Shown: positions 6,127-11,353 of the stretch, piece after piece | How the letters are laid out: each line of letters opens with the position of its first letter | Position numbering within the stretch: position 1 is the first letter of the stretch | Assembly (NCBI GenBank): GCA_002937495.1 | Contig: PTJW01000020.1 | Location: 1 to 11,852 of the forward strand | Length of the DNA stretch: 11,852 nucleotides | Origin: Pseudomonadota bacterium | GTDB lineage: Bacteria > Pseudomonadota > Alphaproteobacteria > UBA1280 > UBA12223 | Direction of reading: 5' to 3' | Made by a program: the position numbers and the translations under genes | Notes under the pieces: model-generated | What the model saw: the letters and a program-made list of their open reading frames with translations, nothing else | What the model was told of the DNA's origin: nothing | Databases searched by the model: none

Positions 6127-7755
6127 CTATCTTTCTGAACGACCTTTTTTGTCTTCATACATTCTTTCATCTGAAATATGCTTTAGCTCTGGTCCATTAT
6201 CTGCATCTGTTGGATAATGAGCTGAACCAATTGATGCTGAAATTGTAATTTCATCCTCTATATTTTCAACAACAAATGGTTGCTCTATAGATTTACGGAT
6301 TTGATCAACATAATCTTTTATGCGTTTAGCATCTTCACCATAAATAATAGCACCATATTCATCACCACCAAGCCTTGCTACAGTATGCGGGAAAGGCATT
6401 ATTTCTTCTAACCTTACTGCTACACCTTTTAATATAGCATCTCCAGCTTTATGGCCATATGTATCATTAACTGGTTTAAATTTATTAAGGTCAATAAATA
6501 AAACAATAGATTTTTCTAAATCTTCTAGTTTTTGAAGTTTTAAGTCAAAACTTGTTTGGTTTTGTAAACCTGTTAATGGGTCTAAACCTACAATATTAGA
6601 AGCATGATTTAATAAAATTTTATTTCTTAGTTCTGAAGTTACAGCTCTTTCATCATTTAAAATTTCTTTAATTTCTAAAATTGAAATATCTAAAGTTTGA
6701 GAAACCTGCTCCATGTTACCTGCAAAGCAAGTTAATGTGTTATTAATTGTATCTTTAATAATGTCTGTATCTTGCTGAACTTCAGGTGCTATTTTCTTTT
6801 GATGTTTAGCTACTTTTAACTCATGTATAACTTTTAATAAAGCACCTAAAATAATAAGAACACAACCTATTGCATCATAAGTCCCAACATCTCTAGCACT
6901 TAAAATACCCATGAAATCAACTAAGTACTCAACAAAAATAGTTAATAATGGAGAAATCGCCACAACCACTAAAAAGTTTGTACTACCAATTGTTTTTGTA
7001 GCATAAAATTCAAAGTATTTCATTGTTGCAATTACAAAAGTACCTGTAAATAAGGCAAGTACAAAGCTTTCTTTTGATAAAACTTCATCCATTGTTGGTA
7101 ATAGTTTAGGTAATAAAACATCTAAATTAACATAGTTTGCTAATAGTAAAAATACTACATATGTAACCGATGTAATTGATAAAACATAACCTGTTACTCT
7201 TAACTCAGACTTTAAATCACCACTTGCTAGGTTACTTTCTTTATGTTGAGATGAAACCTTTGTTTGAATAACCTGAAACACACAAGCTAAAAATATTAAG
7301 AAAATTGCAACGGGCTTGTTAGTTGATTCGGCTCCATAAGCAACAACTATCATACCTAAACAAATTAGATAAAAACCCCATTTACTTTTTATTTCATTAA
7401 CCCCTGCAATAAGAGCAAAAACAGCAGAAATTGCAATACCCATTCTTGATAGTAATGAAACTGATGTAGCAGTCATTGCAAATGTAAAAGCTGCCATTAC
7501 AAAAATATTATTAAAAATTTGTGCTGTACCATAAACCCATGTGGCAGTGTTTCGTAAAGTACTTGCCGATAATCTACCAGGTCCTGAAACTAATAATAAA
7601 ACTAACGATGCAACAATTAAAGATTGTAAAATAAATACAGTTGGGTGAATTGTAGTAAAATATAAGCTACCAATTTTTAAAACATTAGAATATACAGCCC
7701 AAATAAATGCAGTAATACCTGCAAAGAACCAACCCATTAAATATGCTCTATTCAT
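6127..7755 (-). CDS. Ten-helix DMT-fold membrane sensor fused to a GGDEF diguanylate cyclase (copy 1)
   Basis: The 542-residue protein combines three parts. Residues 1-312 contain about ten hydrophobic helices in two halves, each ending in the G-x-x-L-I-x-x-G pattern of EamA/DMT transporter repeats (127-141 and 295-310). Residues 320-385 form a soluble linker with a Fis-like stretch AGNMEQVSQTLDISILEIKE (345-364). Residues 390-540 form a GGDEF domain: DPLTGL (392-397), IDLNKFKPVND (421-431), GHKAGD (434-439), and the active-site loop GGDEY (463-467). Metal and substrate residues look intact, so c-di-GMP synthesis from two GTP is expected. No RxxD inhibitory site precedes the loop. The start is set by AGGAGG, which lies in the last codons of the 68-residue gene upstream; only one base separates its stop from this ATG, so translation is probably coupled. 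A paralogue with the same architecture lies at 8867-10543. Confidence 0.9.
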   Translation of the reverse strand: MNRAYLMGWFFAGITAFIWAVYSNVLKIGSLYFTTIHPTVFILQSLIVASLVLLLVSGPGRLSASTLRNTATWVYGTAQIFNNIFVMAAFTFAMTATSVSLLSRMGIAISAVFALIAGVNEIKSKWGFYLICLGMIVVAYGAESTNKPVAIFLIFLACVFQVIQTKVSSQHKESNLASGDLKSELRVTGYVLSITSVTYVVFLLLANYVNLDVLLPKLLPTMDEVLSKESFVLALFTGTFVIATMKYFEFYATKTIGSTNFLVVVAISPLLTIFVEYLVDFMGILSARDVGTYDAIGCVLIILGALLKVIHELKVAKHQKKIAPEVQQDTDIIKDTINNTLTCFAGNMEQVSQTLDISILEIKEILNDERAVTSELRNKILLNHASNIVGLDPLTGLQNQTSFDLKLQKLEDLEKSIVLFIDLNKFKPVNDTYGHKAGDAILKGVAVRLEEIMPFPHTVARLGGDEYGAIIYGEDAKRIKDYVDQIRKSIEQPFVVENIEDEITISASIGSAHYPTDADNGPELKHISDERMYEDKKGRSER

Positions 7756-7756
7756 T

Positions 7757-7963
7757 TTACATTCCTCCTAAAAATACATCATGAAATGCTGCAAAACACC
7801 AAAATGCTAAAATAGCTAATAATAAAACTACAATAATATAATAAATTGAGTAGTTAATTTTGTCGATTCTTCTTCTTAGTTTTTTTCTGTTATTAACTTT
7901 ATTTTTTCTAAAGTCAAACGAAGACTTTCTTCTGTCTTCTATTCTTTTACAATCTTCAAACAT
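7757..7963 (-). CDS. Small basic single-pass membrane protein, partner of DMT-GGDEF copy 1
   Basis: This 68-residue protein has a strongly basic, Arg/Lys-rich cytoplasmic part (about 6-36) and one hydrophobic helix (about 40-60), and ends in Gly-Gly-Met. It is homologous in design, and in part in sequence, to the 59-residue protein at 10547-10726. Both share (E/D)DRR near the N-terminus, an (R/K)RR cluster, then YY followed by ten hydrophobic residues and LAF at the same spacing. Both sit immediately upstream of a DMT-GGDEF gene. The last codons contain the ribosome-binding site of the cyclase gene, so the two are very likely co-expressed. The positive-inside rule places the basic part in the cytoplasm, the same side as the GGDEF domain. 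AAGG lies 11 bases before the ATG. The function is unknown; an accessory or stabilising subunit is my inference. Confidence 0.82.
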   Translation of the reverse strand: MFEDCKRIEDRRKSSFDFRKNKVNNRKKLRRRIDKINYSIYYIIVVLLLAILAFWCFAAFHDVFLGGM

Positions 7964-8007
7964 TTAAAATATACCTTAAGTTATTATTTAAAATTAAACT
8001 TTTAAGT

Positions 8008-8036
8008 AGTATATCAATATTAATTTATATTTTCAA
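8008..8036 (-). promoter_or_regulatory. Promoter of DMT-GGDEF cassette 1
   Basis: TTGAAA (8031-8036), a 17-base spacer and TATACT (8008-8013), 44 bases before the ATG at 7963. The second cassette has the same -10 and spacing. Downstream, both leaders share AAGGTATA, which includes the ribosome-binding site. Confidence 0.7.
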
Positions 8037-8045
8037 AGAATTTAT

Positions 8046-8084
8046 AAAAAAACCACCTAATATAAAATACTAGGTGGTTTTTTT
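8046..8084 (-). terminator. Terminator of the four-cysteine secreted gene (repeat copy 2)
   Basis: Perfect 14-bp arms (AAAAAAACCACCTA / TAGGTGGTTTTTTT) with an 11-base loop. The TAA stop at 8083-8085 lies inside its 5' arm on the minus strand. It is a near-copy of the hairpin at 6089-6125. Confidence 0.93.
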
Positions 8085-8493
8085 ATAATTCGATAACCTC
8101 AAAGCAATGTGCATTTACTTTATACTTATCCCATTTTTTATGATAACGACTTAGCTGAGTATAACCTGCTTTTGCTGCGAACAACATTTCTTCATCATCA
8201 ATTAACAGTCTGCAGACTATTGAATCAACTTGCTCTTTCCAGTTAAGCTCAACTTCAACAATATCGTCACAAACTTCAACTGTTAAAGCAACATTAATAT
8301 ATGCATCTTTAACGGTTTTAAGATATGTATTTTCACAAAAATTTTGCTTAGTTACAGACCATACTTCTTTTGCCTGAGTTGGGTAATATAAGCTAGAAGT
8401 CTCAACTTCATAACCTGTAACATAAGTAATGCTTGCATTTGCAGTAAAGCTTAAGATAAGACTAAACAGCCCAACTATTAAGTTTTTAAGCAT
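8083..8493 (-). CDS. Secreted four-cysteine protein (member E of a local family)
   Basis: This 136-residue exported protein is not recognised by name. A Sec signal peptide ends at ANA (18-20) and there is no lipobox. Four cysteines at 53, 75, 94 and 130 give spacings 22, 19 and 36, against 23, 18 and 36 in the lipoprotein at 3572-3910. CDD (75-77) and ELN (82-84) align with the CNN and LEN positions of the relatives, although the tyrosine before the third cysteine is not kept. Overall sequence similarity is otherwise low, so membership rests mainly on cysteine spacing. An AAGGAG site lies 6 bases before the ATG. In transcription order it lies directly upstream of DMT-GGDEF cassette 1, as its relative at 10845-11273 does for cassette 2. 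The two are separated by a strong terminator. Confidence 0.78.
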   Translation of the reverse strand: MLKNLIVGLFSLILSFTANASITYVTGYEVETSSLYYPTQAKEVWSVTKQNFCENTYLKTVKDAYINVALTVEVCDDIVEVELNWKEQVDSIVCRLLIDDEEMLFAAKAGYTQLSRYHKKWDKYKVNAHCFEVIEL

Positions 8494-8573
8494 AAAATGC
8501 TCCTTAAAAAAATATTACTTAATAATAAGTTAAATACTTTTTATATTTTTTCAAGTAGTTAAAAAATAAAAAA

Positions 8574-8595
8574 CAACTGCGATATTATGCAGTTG
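8574..8595 (-). terminator. Terminator of the 50-residue lipoprotein gene
   Basis: CAACTGC/GCAGTTG arms of 7 bp with an 8-base loop, followed on the minus strand by TTTTTTATTTTTT. It lies 12 bases after the stop. Confidence 0.88.
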
Positions 8596-8607
8596 CCTTT
8601 TCTAGTT

Positions 8608-8760
8608 TTACTCTAAGGTTTCTAAGTACCAGTCGATATAGGCTTCATCTTCAGGATGAAATGTTAAGGAATAACTTTCTTCAACTGTTAAGTCATCTAT
8701 AACTGAACAAGCCGATAAAGAAAAAGCTAAACATAGTGCTAAACGTATTTTATGATTCAT
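8608..8760 (-). CDS. Small lipoprotein of 50 residues
   Basis: This short gene encodes 50 residues: MNHK, a hydrophobic core, and the lipobox LSAC with lipidated Cys18. The mature part is an acidic tail of about 33 residues (VIDDLTVEESYS... ending YLETLE) with no cysteine apart from the lipidated one. It is therefore not a member of the four-cysteine family around it. Support that it is real: a good lipoprotein signal, an AAGGA ribosome-binding site 6 bases before the ATG, a near-consensus promoter upstream (8803-8831) and a strong terminator 12 bases after the TAA stop. It sits between the two DMT-GGDEF cassettes. The function is unknown. Tiny lipoproteins of this kind can be lysis-type or envelope-stress proteins, but nothing in the sequence shows that here. 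Confidence 0.78.
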   Translation of the reverse strand: MNHKIRLALCLAFSLSACSVIDDLTVEESYSLTFHPEDEAYIDWYLETLE

Positions 8761-8802
8761 AATTTGTCCTTAAAATGTTTGAACCACCGAAACATTATTT
8801 TA

Positions 8803-8831
8803 ATTATACTTTGCTTTATAGATACTAACAA
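8803..8831 (-). promoter_or_regulatory. Promoter of the 50-residue lipoprotein gene
   Basis: TTGTTA (8826-8831), a 17-base spacer and a perfect TATAAT (8803-8808), 42 bases before the ATG. The -35 box lies in the T-tract of the terminator at 8833-8857. Confidence 0.65.
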
Positions 8832-8832
8832 A

Positions 8833-8857
8833 AAAGCTACCAACTATCGGTAGCTTT
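8833..8857 (-). terminator. Terminator of DMT-GGDEF cassette 2
   Basis: AAAGCTACC/GGTAGCTTT arms of 9 bp with a 7-base loop, followed by Ts on the minus strand. It lies 9 bases after the cyclase stop codon. Confidence 0.9.
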
Positions 8858-8866
8858 AAAACTTAT

Positions 8867-10543
8867 TTATTTTTTGTTTTTATCTTTATACATTAAATGG
8901 TCTGCCTGATTTAGCATGTCTTCAATACCATTACAGTTAATTGATGCAACCACACCTACTGATGTTGATATGCAAATATCTTCTTGAGGTTCTGGCAAGC
9001 AGATGTTTTGTTCTACTTTTTGTAAAATTAAACTTGTTAAGTCTAAGTCTAAATCTAATGTTTGAATTAAAATAAACTCATCACCACCAATTCTATAAAC
9101 ACTTTCTTTAAAGTAGTTAATTGAATTTAACCTTTCAACAACTTGTGCTAAAACATAATCTCCAGCATCATGTCCGTATTTATCATTAACTGGTTTAAAC
9201 TTATTTAAGTCTAAATAGTAAACTTTAAAATCCATATTTTTCATAAACATTTCTTCAGCTTTGTGCTGCAAGTAATATCTATTATAAGCTTTTGTTAGTT
9301 GATCTTTAATCGCAACATTTTTACTTGCAAAGTTGTTAATTATTCCTGCTGTTTTTGAATGTAGTAAACCTTCTACAAAGTCATTATCTTGAACTTCTTC
9401 TAATTTTGAAACTTCTAACTTTAAATCTTGTGCTAATTTTTCAATATTATCATCATAAAGAGCTAATAAGTTTGAAATATTTAACCTTACAAGCTTATAG
9501 TCTTGCTCATTATCAATGTAGTTATCTTCAAGGTTTGCTAAAGTATCTTGCTTTTCACCAAGCTTAATAAACTTAATATCTTTAATAAAGCCTGCTAGTG
9601 AAATTACAAAGTTACCTAATAAAATTAATGCTAAGGCACCTATAATACTATGATCAACTTGTGTATGCTCTACAAGGTTTAACTTTGATAAGAATATTTC
9701 TAAACCATAAACAAATACAATTTGTAATGATGTAATTGCAGTTAGGTATTTTGCACCAATTGATTTACCTGCATAGAACTCACAATATTTTGATGAACTA
9801 ACAACAATAAAACCAACAAACATTGAGAAAATAAACATATCAAAGTTTGCAAAGTCTGAATAATATGGGAATGGTTTTAAAAATGCAATATCATGCTGTT
9901 GCTTAATATATGCCATAATTAGTAAAAAGATTAAATAAACAAAACTAGCTACAGCCATAATAAAGCCTGTTACACGCATTTGTGATTTAAACGATGTGGC
10001 CTTACGGTTTGTTTTGTGAATCTCAGTAATTATTTTTTGAAAGCTAATTACCAAACCTCTTAATACTACAATAAATGTTAAGATTGCTTTATGCTCTAAA
10101 GAAAGGTTTGATTCTGCAATAATTAAAAACAAACCATAAACCATTACTACGCTACCTAAAATTTCATAACGATTTGTTGGCTGGCGTAAAAACATAATTG
10201 AGAATATTAAAATAAATAGGCCACCAATCATAGTTAATGCGGCTGCTTGTGTTGCAGATGCATAAAGTACACTATATAAAAATAGAATATATGAAAAGAT
10301 TTGTAAAAATGCATAAAGCCAAGTTTCAAAACGCTTTAATGTAGCATTCGCTAGTTCGCCAGGCCCTGCAATTACAAGTAATGAAATTGATGAACACAAC
10401 ATAAAAACTGCTGTGTATGCTAATAAGTTTGCATCAGTATATGAAGCTACAAATTTTTGTGTCATTGATGCCATTGGATAAGCAATAACTGCGATAAATA
10501 CAGCATGCAGCCAACCAGATTTAATTAAGTTTTTAAAAAACAT
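8867..10543 (-). CDS. Ten-helix DMT-fold membrane sensor fused to a GGDEF diguanylate cyclase (copy 2)
   Basis: This 558-residue paralogue of the protein at 6127-7755 has the same order of parts. A membrane domain (about 10-322) has EamA/DMT-like repeat ends near 128-142 and 299-315. A soluble linker contains NIEKLAQDLKLEVSKLEEV (366-384), weakly Fis-HTH-like. The GGDEF domain starts at DQLTKAYNR (414-422) and has LDLNKFKPVND (444-454), GHDAGD (457-462) and GGDEF (486-490). Catalytic residues look intact and no RxxD inhibitory site is seen. Membrane motifs shared with copy 1 include GPG-x-L-x4-TL followed by W-x-Y, RVTG (190-193) and KY-x-EFYA-x-K-x-IG (252-263). The last is unusually polar and charged for a transmembrane region. 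The start is fixed by GGGAGG, inside the end of the 59-residue gene, whose stop is 3 bases upstream. Confidence 0.9.
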   Translation of the reverse strand: MFFKNLIKSGWLHAVFIAVIAYPMASMTQKFVASYTDANLLAYTAVFMLCSSISLLVIAGPGELANATLKRFETWLYAFLQIFSYILFLYSVLYASATQAAALTMIGGLFILIFSIMFLRQPTNRYEILGSVVMVYGLFLIIAESNLSLEHKAILTFIVVLRGLVISFQKIITEIHKTNRKATSFKSQMRVTGFIMAVASFVYLIFLLIMAYIKQQHDIAFLKPFPYYSDFANFDMFIFSMFVGFIVVSSSKYCEFYAGKSIGAKYLTAITSLQIVFVYGLEIFLSKLNLVEHTQVDHSIIGALALILLGNFVISLAGFIKDIKFIKLGEKQDTLANLEDNYIDNEQDYKLVRLNISNLLALYDDNIEKLAQDLKLEVSKLEEVQDNDFVEGLLHSKTAGIINNFASKNVAIKDQLTKAYNRYYLQHKAEEMFMKNMDFKVYYLDLNKFKPVNDKYGHDAGDYVLAQVVERLNSINYFKESVYRIGGDEFILIQTLDLDLDLTSLILQKVEQNICLPEPQEDICISTSVGVVASINCNGIEDMLNQADHLMYKDKNKK

Positions 10544-10546
10544 TGC

Positions 10547-10726
10547 CTACCTCCCGTAAATATATGAAATTATGCCTATAAAAGCTAAAATTAATATGCT
10601 AGTTGTTAATACTAAGTAGTAACTTCTTGCATTTGAGATATCCTCTTTGCGACGCTTTAATAGTCTTTGCTCAACAGAGATTTTCTTACTATTTAGCCTT
10701 CTATCATCTTTTTTTCTTCTATTCAT
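10547..10726 (-). CDS. Small basic single-pass membrane protein, partner of DMT-GGDEF copy 2
   Basis: A 59-residue gene fills what otherwise looks like a gap. The protein begins MNRRKKDDRRLNSKK, stays very basic to about residue 34, and has one hydrophobic helix (about 36-57), ending Tyr-Gly-Arg. It resembles the 68-residue protein at 7757-7963 in charge pattern, the DRR and RR clusters, and a YY-x10-LAF helix start with identical spacing. The final codons supply the GGGAGG ribosome-binding site of the cyclase gene 3 bases further on, so translation is probably coupled. AAAGG precedes its own ATG, and a promoter with a TATACT -10 lies upstream. Presence of a relative at the same place before the other cyclase is the main evidence that it is a real gene. 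Its function is unknown. Confidence 0.85.
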   Translation of the reverse strand: MNRRKKDDRRLNSKKISVEQRLLKRRKEDISNARSYYLVLTTSILILAFIGIISYIYGR

Positions 10727-10757
10727 TGATTATACCTTTAATATTATTACTTATAAT

Positions 10758-10786
10758 AGTATAGTGACAATATAATATTTTTGCAA
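10758..10786 (-). promoter_or_regulatory. Promoter of DMT-GGDEF cassette 2
   Basis: TTGCAA (10781-10786), a 17-base spacer and TATACT (10758-10763), 31 bases before the ATG at 10726. Spacing and -10 match those of cassette 1. Confidence 0.65.
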
Positions 10787-10805
10787 TACATCAACTGTAT
10801 ATTTA

Positions 10806-10836
10806 TAAAAAATAGCCCCTTAAATATAGAGGCTAT
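10806..10836 (-). terminator. Terminator of the cysteine-patterned lipoprotein gene
   Basis: ATAGCC/GGCTAT stem (10812-10817 with 10831-10836), with extra pairing possible through CCT/AGG, followed by six Ts on the minus strand. It is weaker than the others in the window. Confidence 0.7.
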
Positions 10837-10844
10837 AAATTTAT

Positions 10845-11273
10845 TTAGAATAATTCTGCAAATAAATCTTTAGGCTTGCAACTAGCCTGAAAATCATAAT
10901 GCTCATTTTTATAAAGCATAGTACTTAAGCTTGAGCTTGCAGAAATACTGGCGAGTTCTGAATGTAAATTTGCGTAATTTCCTACAGTATCAGGATATGT
11001 GTAAGAATATGTACAGTCATAATCAGCCTTGTTTGGATTTTCGAAAATAACTTCATATTGATAAACTATTACCTGATCATCTCCAAAAACTTGGCATCGT
11101 TCAGACATTTGGATAACTATACCGTTACTTTCAGAATAGCTTGTTCTATCAATAATCGATTGAGAGTTAAAAATGTGGCATTCTTTTTCTTTCTCAGACA
11201 AGACTGAGATTGATAAAGTACTGCATGCACTAAGGTTTAAAACAACTAAAACAGCAAAAAATAGTCTTGTCAT
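10845..11273 (-). CDS. Lipoprotein with the family cysteine order (member D)
   Basis: This 142-residue predicted lipoprotein has the lipobox LSAC, with lipidated Cys17, and four later cysteines at 32, 60, 87 and 132. The order and the local motif match the other secreted family members: FENPNKADYDCTYSY (77-91) lines up with LENP...Y-x-C-x3-Y of the lipoprotein at 2542-3120. The spacings (28, 27, 45) are longer, which could reflect loop insertions in the same fold or a more distant relative. A GGAGAG site lies 6 bases before the ATG. It is directly upstream of DMT-GGDEF cassette 2 in transcription order, separated by a modest terminator, so some read-through is possible. The biochemical function is unknown. 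Confidence 0.8.
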   Translation of the reverse strand: MTRLFFAVLVVLNLSACSTLSISVLSEKEKECHIFNSQSIIDRTSYSESNGIVIQMSERCQVFGDDQVIVYQYEVIFENPNKADYDCTYSYTYPDTVGNYANLHSELASISASSSLSTMLYKNEHYDFQASCKPKDLFAELF

Positions 11274-11291
11274 AATTGCTCTCCTAAAGTG

Positions 11292-11322
11292 AAAGGTTGC
11301 CTATATATAATAGGCAACCTTT
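11292..11322 (-). terminator. Terminator of the J-domain gene
   Basis: Perfect 12-bp arms (AAAGGTTGCCTA / TAGGCAACCTTT) with a 7-base loop, 32 bases after the J-domain stop. The T-run on the minus strand is short. The -10 of the next gene's promoter falls within it. Confidence 0.75.
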
Positions 11323-11335
11323 TATATTTTATCAA
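11307..11335 (-). promoter_or_regulatory. Promoter of the lipoprotein gene at 10845-11273, embedded in a hairpin
   Basis: TTGATA (11330-11335), a 17-base spacer and TATTAT (11307-11312), 33 bases before the ATG. The -10 lies in the loop and arm edge of the terminator at 11292-11322. Confidence 0.6.
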
Positions 11336-11353
11336 GATAAAAGTTATTAGTTA

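Noticed and set aside
9355..9567. Plus-strand open frame inside the second DMT-GGDEF gene
   Set aside because: It is antisense to the linker and GGDEF-proximal region that aligns with copy 1. It is Leu-rich with no start signals.
6127..10543. Tandem GGDEF genes as a mobile-element or phage-borne cargo
   Set aside because: No integrase, transposase, tRNA gene or target-site repeat is present. Composition looks like that of the neighbouring housekeeping genes.
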